NCBI RefSeq assembly: GCF_025938095.1
Contig: NZ_JAPCZF010000001.1
Span: 1,116,001-1,180,000 of the forward strand
DNA length: 64,000 nucleotides
Direction of reading: 5' to 3'
Source of the DNA: Novosphingobium sp. JCM 18896
GTDB lineage: Bacteria > Pseudomonadota > Alphaproteobacteria > Sphingomonadales > Sphingomonadaceae
A model generated the notes under the pieces. It saw nothing but the letters and a program-made list of their open reading frames with translations. It did not search any database and was not told the origin of the DNA. A program made the position numbers and the translations under genes. Shown one piece after another: positions 37,445 through 47,693 of this stretch. Positions within the stretch are counted from its first letter, which is position 1. Every line of letters begins with the position of its first letter.

Positions 37445-37654
37445 ATGACCCTCACCGCCCGCAAGCTGTTCGGATCCCTCGGCGCCCCCGCACAAGCAGC
37501 CGCAGCCGCACCCGCTGCCGAAACCGCCAGCCCAGAATACGGCGCTTGGTATGCGCAGAAGATGGCCAGCGCCTACGCCGCGAGCCGCGGAGACCGGACG
37601 GTGGTGCAACTCGTTCGACAGACGCTGGGCGGAGAGCTGCCGCTGGCGGCGTAA
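37445..37654 (+). CDS. Small hypothetical protein (69 residues)
   Basis: A 69-residue frame with GGAG about eight bases before the ATG. It has a short N-terminal TLTARKLFGSLG, an Ala-rich linker and a C-terminal part EYGAWYAQKMASAYAASRGDRTVVQLVRQ that looks helical and DNA- or protein-binding in charge. No family was recognised, and it could be spurious. It is isolated between the lipoprotein and secA, both on the other strand. Confidence 0.45.
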   Translation: MTLTARKLFGSLGAPAQAAAAAPAAETASPEYGAWYAQKMASAYAASRGDRTVVQLVRQTLGGELPLAA

Positions 37655-37742
37655 GGGCACAGCCTCAGCCCCAAGCTCCCGCCCGAGCAACCTGGTGACG
37701 GCCTCCGCCGGTCGAAAGTGCGAAACCGTCAGTCGGCCCGGA

Positions 37743-37769
37743 GCCTTCCCGGCGCAGTGCCGGGAAGGC
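37743..37769. terminator. Perfect 11-bp hairpin after secA
   Basis: GCCTTCCCGGC, a five-base loop GCAGT, and GCCGGGAAGGC form a perfect stem 10 bases beyond the secA stop. There is no U-tract, so the stem may stabilise the 3' end instead of terminating by itself. Confidence 0.5.
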
Positions 37770-37778
37770 CCGAAGCGA

Positions 37779-40511
<2,733 letters not shown>

Positions 40512-40592
40512 AACGGAATTCCTGAATTTTAGTGCGGATTCGGCGCGCACGGTTCCGCGCACGCCATCGAAATGGTCAACGCGTGACGGCGC

Positions 40593-40871
40593 TTATTCGC
40601 GCGCGCGGTCGATCCCGAGCATGACGGGAGGAGCGCATTCTGCGTCCTGGCGCATGATGACGATCGCGCAGCGGTCTGCCCGCTTGCCCGGATCGGCCAA
40701 AGGCGTCCGCGTGATGGGTCGCGCGATGGCGGCATTCTCGCTGCGAACGATCGCGGCGAAGGTCCCCACTTCGCTCGTCCCCACGGCGCGAATCCGCGCC
40801 TGTGCCGGACTCATCTGCGCGGCAAGGCCCGTGAACAGGGCCAGAAGGGTCAACAGCAGGCGGGTGGCCAT
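40593..40871 (-). CDS. Small exported hypothetical protein
   Basis: A 92-residue product with a clear signal peptide (MATRLLLTLLALFTGLAAQMSPAQA, cleavage after AQA). The mature part of about 67 residues has two cysteines (DRCAIVIMRQDAECAPP) that could form a disulfide. No family was recognised. ATG 40871 is chosen because the signal peptide begins there; a longer frame to 41045 adds a basic region and removes the signal. It lies upstream of secA on the same strand, 81 bases away. Confidence 0.6.
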   Translation of the reverse strand: MATRLLLTLLALFTGLAAQMSPAQARIRAVGTSEVGTFAAIVRSENAAIARPITRTPLADPGKRADRCAIVIMRQDAECAPPVMLGIDRARE

Positions 40872-41074
40872 GGGTGCCAGATAGGAAAAGACGAGTCGCT
40901 CGTCCAGTGCGGTAACGCAAGCCTCGGCGATTTTCCCCGCTCGTCGCGGATCTGTCACAATTCGTCTCTGCCAGAGCACGACATACCGCAGCGCAGCATT
41001 CGCTCGGTTGAGCACAAACCGAGCGCGATGATACCGTTTAGGCAAGGTCGGTTCTTGGTTAAGGCAATATTAAA
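40872..41074. other. Divergent intergenic region, lower GC toward 41075
   Basis: About 200 bases between the exported small protein and the 178-residue gene. It becomes AT-rich near the end (GGTTAAGGCAATATTAAA before the ATG), with AAGG about 11 bases upstream as a weak ribosome site. No clear promoter pair, RNA or repeat was identified. Confidence 0.3.
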
Positions 41075-41611
41075 ATGACGAAATCCTGGGAACTGACCAT
41101 CAGCCAGGCCATGGCGGAAGACTTATTCGAAGTCGTCCCAACAGGTTACGAAACCTTCTGCCCGCTAGTCTCACGCATCGCCGTCGATGTGTTTCGGCGC
41201 TTCAACATCCCGGCCAATCTTCTGCCCTGCCAACTTTGGCAGGCATCGGATGAGGGCAATCATGTCATTGGTTTCATGGGCAATGTGCTACCGGACAAAT
41301 GGGACGGCCACGTCGTCTGCGTGACCGGCAACCTGCTGATCGACGCTGCCGTGCGCGGGCTGACCCGCGATTTCAACTTCGCGGTACCCGCGGTTGCCGT
41401 GGTCGAGCGCTTCAACGCCACCTCGCACGCGATCGCCCGGCTCGATCTCGAAGGCAGTCGGCGCCTATGGTGGTTCAACCCGCCCTACGGCTTCGACACG
41501 ACCCCGCCGCTGCAGCCGGTCGAAATGATCGACGAATATGCAAGCGCACTGGCCGAACGCATCCAGGCCCGCATCGGCGACGAGCCACCGTCGATGGCCA
41601 GCGCAGCCTGA
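41075..41611 (+). CDS. Uncharacterised 178-residue protein, possibly papain/transglutaminase-like
   Basis: The family was not identified. The middle reads GHVVCVTGNLLIDAAVRG, which resembles the His...Asp part of papain- or transglutaminase-like folds (GHxxV...LIDxT). The aligned Cys would have to be in LLPCQLWQASDE, about 25 residues earlier. This is only suggestive. Codon usage in the first third is less GC-biased than in neighbouring genes (for example GACTTATTCGAAGTC and CCAACAGGTTACGAA), a possible sign of acquisition. It lies 47 bases before argJ. Confidence 0.6.
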   Translation: MTKSWELTISQAMAEDLFEVVPTGYETFCPLVSRIAVDVFRRFNIPANLLPCQLWQASDEGNHVIGFMGNVLPDKWDGHVVCVTGNLLIDAAVRGLTRDFNFAVPAVAVVERFNATSHAIARLDLEGSRRLWWFNPPYGFDTTPPLQPVEMIDEYASALAERIQARIGDEPPSMASAA

Positions 41612-41658
41612 CACCTTCGCGATTGCGGGGATTGTTGCGATTGACTAGGCGCGAACGC

Positions 41659-42885
41659 ATGTCCGACGCTGTCTCCCCGCTCGCCTCGCCCTTCCCCGCG
41701 CTGCCGGCCATTGCCGGCGTCACGCCGCGCATCGCCCGCGCCGGCTACAAGGACTGGGGGCGCTGCGACCTGACCTATGTCGAGCTGGCCGAAAGCACGG
41801 CGGTGGCCGGCGTGTTCACGAAGAACGTCTGTTGTTCGACCGAGGTCGAAATGGGGCGGGAACAGATCAAGGGCGGAGCCGCCCGCGCACTGGTGGTCAA
41901 CGCCGGCAACGCCAACGCCTTCACCGGCTATCGCGGCCGCGAGGCGGTCGAACAGATCACCGCGCAGGTCGCCGCGCACCTCGGCTGCCCGCAGGATCAG
42001 GTCTTCGTTTCTTCCACCGGCGTGATCGGCGTGCCGCTGCCCAAGGACAAGGCGCGCGCCGGGGTCGAAACCGCGCTGACCGCCACGCCGTGTTCGTGGG
42101 AAGAGGCCGCCAAGACGATCGGCACGACCGACACCTTCGCCAAGGGGGCGACCGCCTCGGCGGTGATCGACGGTCAGCGCGTCGAGTTCGCCGCGATCAT
42201 CAAGGGCAGCGGCATGATCGCGCCCGACATGGCGACGATGCTCGGCTACGTCTTCACCGACGCCGCGGTCGAACCCGCGTTCCTCCAGCAGTGCCTCTCG
42301 GCCGCCAATGTCGAGACCTTCTCGTGCATCACGGTCGACAGCGACACCTCGACCAGCGACACCGTGCTGGCCTTCGCCACGGGCAAGGCGGGCAACACCC
42401 CGCTAGCATCGTTCGACAGCCCCGGCGCCGACGCCTTCGCCGCCGCGCTCAAGGACGTCTGCCGCCAGCTCGCGCATCTCGTCGTCAAGGATGGCGAAGG
42501 CGCGCAGAAATTCATCGCCGTCGCCGTGACCGGCGCGGTCAGCGACGAGAGCGCGCGCAAGGTCGGCCTGGCGATCGCCAACTCGCCTTTGGTCAAGACC
42601 GCGATCGCGGGCGAGGACGCCAACTGGGGCCGCGTCGTCATGGCCGTGGGCAAGGCCGGCGAACCGGCGGACCGCGACAAGCTGTCGATCGGCTTCGGCG
42701 GCACCTGGGCAGCCAAGGACGGCCAGCCGCTGGCCGACTACGACGAGGCGCCGGTCGCTGCGCATCTCAAGACCCGCGAGATCTCGATCGAGGTCGACCT
42801 GGGCCTCGGCCAGGGCCGCGCCACGGTCTGGACCTGCGACCTGACCCACGGTTACATCTCGATCAACGCGGATTATCGTTCGTGA
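41659..42885 (+). CDS. argJ: Bifunctional ornithine acetyltransferase/N-acetylglutamate synthase
   Basis: A 408-residue self-cleaving enzyme of arginine synthesis that recycles the acetyl group from N-acetylornithine to glutamate. The cleavage site Ala-Thr is in APDMATMLGY with nucleophile Thr193. Other signatures are VVNAGNANAFTG near residue 79, EDANWGRVVMAVGKAG and DLTHGYISINADYRS at the C-terminus. ATG 41659 (MSDAVSPLAS) is chosen. Its stop overlaps the GTG of the phosphatase gene (GTGA). Confidence 0.95.
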   Translation: MSDAVSPLASPFPALPAIAGVTPRIARAGYKDWGRCDLTYVELAESTAVAGVFTKNVCCSTEVEMGREQIKGGAARALVVNAGNANAFTGYRGREAVEQITAQVAAHLGCPQDQVFVSSTGVIGVPLPKDKARAGVETALTATPCSWEEAAKTIGTTDTFAKGATASAVIDGQRVEFAAIIKGSGMIAPDMATMLGYVFTDAAVEPAFLQQCLSAANVETFSCITVDSDTSTSDTVLAFATGKAGNTPLASFDSPGADAFAAALKDVCRQLAHLVVKDGEGAQKFIAVAVTGAVSDESARKVGLAIANSPLVKTAIAGEDANWGRVVMAVGKAGEPADRDKLSIGFGGTWAAKDGQPLADYDEAPVAAHLKTREISIEVDLGLGQGRATVWTCDLTHGYISINADYRS

Positions 42886-43682
42886 CGCAGGCGCTGACGA
42901 AAGCCGTCGCCGCGATCATGCGCGATGCTTCGGCGCGGGCGATCATGCCGCATTATCAGGCGCTCAACGCCGACCAGATCGACGCCAAGGCGGCCGACGA
43001 CGTCGTCACCGTCGCCGATACCGAGAGCGAGGCGATCCTCGCCGAGAGCCTGGCCAGGCTGCTGCCCGAAGCGACGATCGTCGGCGAGGAAGCGGCCCAT
43101 GCCGATCCCTCGCTGATGCAGCGGCTCGGCGATGCGCTGTGCTGGATCATCGATCCCATCGACGGCACCAACAATTACGCCGCGGGCAAGCCGCCCTTCG
43201 GCATCCTCATCGCGCTCGCCGAAAGGGGCGAGACCGTCGCGGGCTGGCTCTACGATCCGCTGACCCAGCGCCTATGCCACGCGCACCGCGGCCAAGGTGC
43301 CTTCATCGGCGAGGAGCGCGTCACGGCGCGCATCAGCGGCCAGACCCCGCCGGTCGCGGCGATCTCGCTGGTCTTCGCAGATCCGGCCCGGCGCGAGGCG
43401 CTCAAGACGCAGATCGCGCCGCACTATACGATGGTCGACATCCCGCGCTGTGCGGCCGAGCAGTATCCGCGGATCGTGCTAGGCCAGAACGACCTGTCGA
43501 TCTTCGAGCGGACGCTGTCGTGGGATCACGCTGCGGGCGTGCTGTTCGTCAACGAGGCCGGCGGCAAGGCCGCGCGGATCGACGGTTCGCCCTATCGCGT
43601 CGACGAGGACCGCAAGGGCCTGATCGCGGCGGCGAGCCCGGCCCTGTGGGACGAACTCGCCGCGCGCATGCAGTCTCTTTAG
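42882..43682 (+). CDS. Inositol monophosphatase family phosphatase
   Basis: A 266-residue Mg-dependent, Li-sensitive-type phosphatase. Metal ligands are visible as GEE (residues 68-70), DPIDGT (91-96) and WDHAAG near residue 217. Substrates in this family include inositol phosphate, PAP (CysQ) and histidinol phosphate (HisN). The tight coupling to argJ makes an amino-acid pathway substrate such as histidinol phosphate worth testing, but the sequence does not decide. It converges with the thioredoxin gene with a 4-base overlap. Confidence 0.88.
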   Translation: MTQALTKAVAAIMRDASARAIMPHYQALNADQIDAKAADDVVTVADTESEAILAESLARLLPEATIVGEEAAHADPSLMQRLGDALCWIIDPIDGTNNYAAGKPPFGILIALAERGETVAGWLYDPLTQRLCHAHRGQGAFIGEERVTARISGQTPPVAAISLVFADPARREALKTQIAPHYTMVDIPRCAAEQYPRIVLGQNDLSIFERTLSWDHAAGVLFVNEAGGKAARIDGSPYRVDEDRKGLIAAASPALWDELAARMQSL

Positions 43683-43999
43683 AGCTCGCTTTCGATCCAG
43701 CTCTTGAGCTGGCTCTTCGGCGCGGCGCCGAGCTTCTGGGCGGCGGGCTTGCCGTCCTTGAACAGGACCAGCAGCGGGATCGACTGGACGCCGATCTGGC
43801 CGGGGATGGTCTGGTTCTCCATGATGTCCATCTTGACGATGTTCACCTTGCCTTCGAGCTCTTCGGAGATTTCCTCGAGCGCGGGGGCGATCATCTTGCA
43901 CGGGCCACACCAGTCGGCCCAGAAATCGACCAGCACCGGCGTGCTGGACTCGAGCACGTCGGAAGCGAAGCTGGCGTCGGTCACGGCTTTGGTAGGCAT
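43679..43999 (-). CDS. trxA: Thioredoxin
   Basis: A 106-residue thioredoxin with active site WCGPC (Cys31 and Cys34) in VDFWADWCGPCKMIAP and the cis-proline segment IQSIPLLVLF. Length and motifs are those of TrxA. CAGGAG lies eight bases before the ATG. It is the last gene of the addBA stretch, 76 bases after the addA stop, an order conserved in alphaproteobacteria. Confidence 0.96.
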   Translation of the reverse strand: MPTKAVTDASFASDVLESSTPVLVDFWADWCGPCKMIAPALEEISEELEGKVNIVKMDIMENQTIPGQIGVQSIPLLVLFKDGKPAAQKLGAAPKSQLKSWIESEL

Positions 44000-44075
44000 T
44001 TAAAGGACTCCTGACTCTATTCGTTCTGCAATCTAGGGATGCCGCGCCTCTTGGCAACGGCACGTGCGGATAGGA

Positions 44076-47000
44076 TTACTCCGCAGCGAGCAAGTCGCGC
44101 TTGTGGTCCGCGAGCACCTCGGACGGCAGCGCGATCAGCCGCGGCGCCGCGGTATAGAGCACCGCCGCCTCGACCTTGCGCCCCGGATAGGCGGCTTCGA
44201 GCGCCGCGGCATAGGCCGCCATCTGCCGCAGGGTCGCCACGGGCACATCGGAGAGGTCGGCCGGCGGCCGCCGCGCGGTCTTGAAATCGACCAGGCGCAC
44301 GCGCGTCGGCTCGATCAGCAGACGGTCGATCTTGCCCGAAACCACCTGCCCGCCGACCACGGCCGCGATCGGCACTTCGGCGAGGCCCGAAGGCACGAAC
44401 AGATCGCGCCATTCGGGATGATTCAAGACGCCGAGCGCCGCCGCGAGCAGATCGGCCTGCTGCGCCGCGTCGAGCTCGCCGGCATTGCGCGCCAGCCAGC
44501 GTGCACCGGCCGCGGCGCGCTGGTCCTCGGCCACTTCGGGCAAGCGTTCGAGCAGCTTGTGGATCACCACGCCGCGCCGCGCCGCCGCGCTGCCCGCGCC
44601 CACCGGATAGGGTGGATCGGGCGAAAGGTCCTCGCCCAGCGCGGACGGTGCCAGCGGCTTGGGCGGGCGCGGCTCGGCCGGGGGACCTCGCTGGAGCCAG
44701 GCAGGCAGCGGCTCGGGCAAAGGCAGACGCACCGAGCGGGCGTCGGGCGCTGCCGGCGGCAGATCGCCGAGCGCGCCCCATTCGAGCCGCGCCGACCACA
44801 GCGGATCGGCGACCCAGTCATCGGGTCCGAACAGCAGCGCCAGCTTGGCGTACCAGGAATTCTCGGACGGCTCCTTCTCGCGCGCGCTCAGCGCACCGCC
44901 GATGAACAGCGCCTCCTCAGCGCGCGTCATCGCGACATAGAGCAGCCGCCAGTGCTCCTGCATCTCCTCGCGCTCGATCGCCGCGTGATGCTCGGCGATC
45001 CGCCCGACGCGGTCCTCCTTGCGCAGGCCCGGCAACGGGATCTTGCGCTCGGGCGCGAACAGGTCGGGCAGGTCGATGCGGCTGCCACGCGGATTAGCGG
45101 GATTGCCCACGGCATCGGCCAGGATCACGATCGGCGCCTGCAGCCCCTTCGATCCGTGCACGGTCATGACCCGCACGAGATCACCCGCACCGCTCGCCTC
45201 GCGCTTGAGCTCGCCCTCGCCCGCATCGAACCAGGCGAGGAAGCCGACCAGGCTCGGCGTCGAGCTCGCGGCATAGGCCGAGGCGGCGTTGAGCAGTTCG
45301 TCGATCGGATCGTTGGCCTCGCGCCCCAGGCGCGCGACGAGCTTGCGCCGTCCCTGCCAGGGCCCGACGAGCAGCCATTGCAGCAGCGCCTGCGGCGGAT
45401 CGTAATCGGCGAGGCGCAGCAGTTCGACCAGCCTGTCGACCACCGGATGGCCGATCGCGCGCAGATGCGACCACAGCCGGACGCCCTTGTCGCGGTAAGC
45501 GTGTGCGAGCAGGTCGTCCTGGCTCCAGCCGAGCAAGGGTGAGACCAGCAGCGAGGCCAGGTTGAGATCGTCGAACGGCTGCGCGGCGAAGCGCAGCGCC
45601 GCGACCAGATCGCGCACGGCCAGCGGCGCGCCGAGACGCAGGCGATCGACACCGGCAACGGGCACGCCCGCGGCATGGAGCCGCGCGACGATCAGCCCGG
45701 CCAGTTCGCGGCGGCGGCGGACCAGGACCATGACGTCGCCCGGCCCCGCGCGGCGGGCGCCACCCTTCACCAGCGGAAAGCCATGATGCATCCAGTGCCG
45801 GACCTGCTGGGCGATCTGCTCGGCCAGCTTGCGATCGGCACGCGAGAACCAGTTTTCCTCGGCCGGCTCCTCTTCCTCGGGCGCGAACGGATCGTCCTCG
45901 GTCACGAGACCGACCGGCCGCCATAGCGCGACGTAGCCAGGCCGCGCCTCGCCGACGTGCTGCTCGGGCGCCTCGCGCAGGCCGATCTCTTCGTGCCCGA
46001 TGCCTTCGAGCGCAGCATCGACGAAATCGAGCACCGGCTGCGCAGTGCGGAACGAACGGTCGAGGCCATATTCGCGCAGGGGCCGCGGCCGTTCGTGCTC
46101 GGCTAGGCGCATGTCCTGTGCCGCCTCGACCGCGCCGCGCATCGCGTCCTTCACCCGCTGGTGCGCCGCCTCGAAGTTCTCGGGACTGGTGCCCTGGAAG
46201 CGGAAGATCGCCTGCTTGTAGTCGCCGACGACGAACAGGGTGCGCAGCTTGTCGTCGTGCTGGCCGAGCCCGGCAAAGAAATCGCCGGTCAGCGCATCGA
46301 TGATCTGCCACTGCGCCGAATTGGTGTCCTGCGCCTCGTCGACGAGGATGTGATCGAAGCGGCGATCGAGCTTATAGCGGATCCACTCGGCCAGGTCCGA
46401 GGTCGCGAGCAGCGCCGCCGCCTGGCGGATCTGATCGTCGAAGTCGATCAGCCCCTCGCGCTTCTTGGCGTCATCCCAGGCCAGCGCGAAGGCGCGGCCG
46501 AGCCGCAGTGCCGGCACCAGTCGATCGGCCAGCGCCAGCAGACTCGCCATGCCGCGCGCGGCAACGATGCATTCGCCGACGTCGGCGACATAGCCCGCGT
46601 AGCCCGGATCGAGCTTGTCGAGCGAGGTGGTCGAACGGAGCTTGCCCTCCTTGGTGAAGAACACGCCATGCAGCGCATCGAGCGAGGCCGCGCGCTGTTC
46701 GGGCGATCCCGCCAGCCAGGCCTCGATCTTCGCGGCGTTCTCCTGCCCGGTCTTGGCCTTCCACTCGCGGTTGACGTCGAGACAGCGACGCAGCGCGCGC
46801 ACGTCGAAGGCATCGTCGGCGCAGATCGCGGCGAGGAAGGCCTCATCGGCATCGGCGGGCAGCCCGAGCAACTGGTTGATCCGCGGCCGCATCGGCTCCT
46901 GCCAGGCGCCCGTGCCGAACCAGGCCTCGCGCGCCTCGGCGCAGCGCAGCAGATAGGCCTCGACGTCCTCGGGGCCCATGCGCAGCGACAGGTCGGCGAC

Positions 47001-47543
47001 GGCATCGAGCATCTGCGGATCACCGCGCTCGGCCTCGGTCAGCAGTTCTGCGAGCACCTGCCGCGCGAGCAGAATGCGGTCGCGATCCTCCATCGGCCGC
47101 GTGCCGGGCACCAGCCCGGCCTCATGCGGGAAAGCGCCGAGCAGCCACTGCGCGAAGGCGTGGATGGTATCGATGCGCAGCCCGCCGCCGGGGCAATCGA
47201 GCACCGCCGCGAACAGCGTGCGGGCGCGGGCCTGGGTTTCGGGTCCCGACGGTGCGCCGATCGCTTCGAGCCGCTGGAACAGCGCGACCTCAGGCAGACG
47301 CACCCATTCGGCCAAAGTGCCGTTGATGCGCGCGGCCATCTCGGTGGCGCCGGCCTTGGTGAAGGTCAGGCAGAGGATCTGCGAAGGCTCGACCCCAGGC
47401 TGGAGCAGCAGCCGCAGCACGCGCGACGACAGCACCTGCGTCTTGCCCGTCCCCGCCGAAGCCGAGAGCCAGACGGTCTCCTCGGGCGCGACGGCGTGCA
47501 TCTGGTTGCCGTGAAGCGGGTGGACCTTGGCGGGGCCGCTCAT
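44076..47543 (-). CDS. addA: Double-strand break repair helicase-nuclease AddA
   Basis: A 1155-residue UvrD-type helicase with C-terminal nuclease, the functional equivalent of RecB. Walker A SASAGTGKTQVLSSRVLRLL is near residue 28, the DEAQDTNSAQW box near residue 382, and HGSKGLQAPIVIL is a later helicase motif. The C-terminal RecB-like nuclease has GVVIHKLLERLPE and the D-x-K site VRLVDFKTARRPP. ATG 47543 (MSGPAKVHPLHG) is chosen; the frame upstream is repeat sequence. It is separated from addB by repeat copy C of family 1. Confidence 0.95.
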   Translation of the reverse strand: MSGPAKVHPLHGNQMHAVAPEETVWLSASAGTGKTQVLSSRVLRLLLQPGVEPSQILCLTFTKAGATEMAARINGTLAEWVRLPEVALFQRLEAIGAPSGPETQARARTLFAAVLDCPGGGLRIDTIHAFAQWLLGAFPHEAGLVPGTRPMEDRDRILLARQVLAELLTEAERGDPQMLDAVADLSLRMGPEDVEAYLLRCAEAREAWFGTGAWQEPMRPRINQLLGLPADADEAFLAAICADDAFDVRALRRCLDVNREWKAKTGQENAAKIEAWLAGSPEQRAASLDALHGVFFTKEGKLRSTTSLDKLDPGYAGYVADVGECIVAARGMASLLALADRLVPALRLGRAFALAWDDAKKREGLIDFDDQIRQAAALLATSDLAEWIRYKLDRRFDHILVDEAQDTNSAQWQIIDALTGDFFAGLGQHDDKLRTLFVVGDYKQAIFRFQGTSPENFEAAHQRVKDAMRGAVEAAQDMRLAEHERPRPLREYGLDRSFRTAQPVLDFVDAALEGIGHEEIGLREAPEQHVGEARPGYVALWRPVGLVTEDDPFAPEEEEPAEENWFSRADRKLAEQIAQQVRHWMHHGFPLVKGGARRAGPGDVMVLVRRRRELAGLIVARLHAAGVPVAGVDRLRLGAPLAVRDLVAALRFAAQPFDDLNLASLLVSPLLGWSQDDLLAHAYRDKGVRLWSHLRAIGHPVVDRLVELLRLADYDPPQALLQWLLVGPWQGRRKLVARLGREANDPIDELLNAASAYAASSTPSLVGFLAWFDAGEGELKREASGAGDLVRVMTVHGSKGLQAPIVILADAVGNPANPRGSRIDLPDLFAPERKIPLPGLRKEDRVGRIAEHHAAIEREEMQEHWRLLYVAMTRAEEALFIGGALSAREKEPSENSWYAKLALLFGPDDWVADPLWSARLEWGALGDLPPAAPDARSVRLPLPEPLPAWLQRGPPAEPRPPKPLAPSALGEDLSPDPPYPVGAGSAAARRGVVIHKLLERLPEVAEDQRAAAGARWLARNAGELDAAQQADLLAAALGVLNHPEWRDLFVPSGLAEVPIAAVVGGQVVSGKIDRLLIEPTRVRLVDFKTARRPPADLSDVPVATLRQMAAYAAALEAAYPGRKVEAAVLYTAAPRLIALPSEVLADHKRDLLAAE

Positions 47544-47550
47544 TCCCAGA

Positions 47551-47684
47551 TCCTCCCCCTCTGGGGGAGGGGGACCGCCCGCGCAGCGGGTGGTGGAGGG
47601 GGCGCGGTACAAGAAGAGATGGCGCTCGACCGCGCCCCCTCCGTCAGCGCTTCGCGCTGCCACCTCCCCCAGCAGGGGAGGACC
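47551..47684. repeat. Nested inverted-repeat element, family 1 copy C, between addB and addA
   Basis: About 134 bases in inverted orientation relative to copy B. Shared blocks include GTGGAGGGGGCGCGG, CCGCGCAGCGGGTGGTGG, CCGCGCCCCCTCCGTCAGCG and the outer CTCCCCC/GGGGGAG stems. The element fills almost the whole gap between the addB stop and the addA start. Strong folding of the transcript here could attenuate addA or mark an mRNA-processing site. Confidence 0.85.
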
Positions 47685-47693
47685 CGGGCTAGC

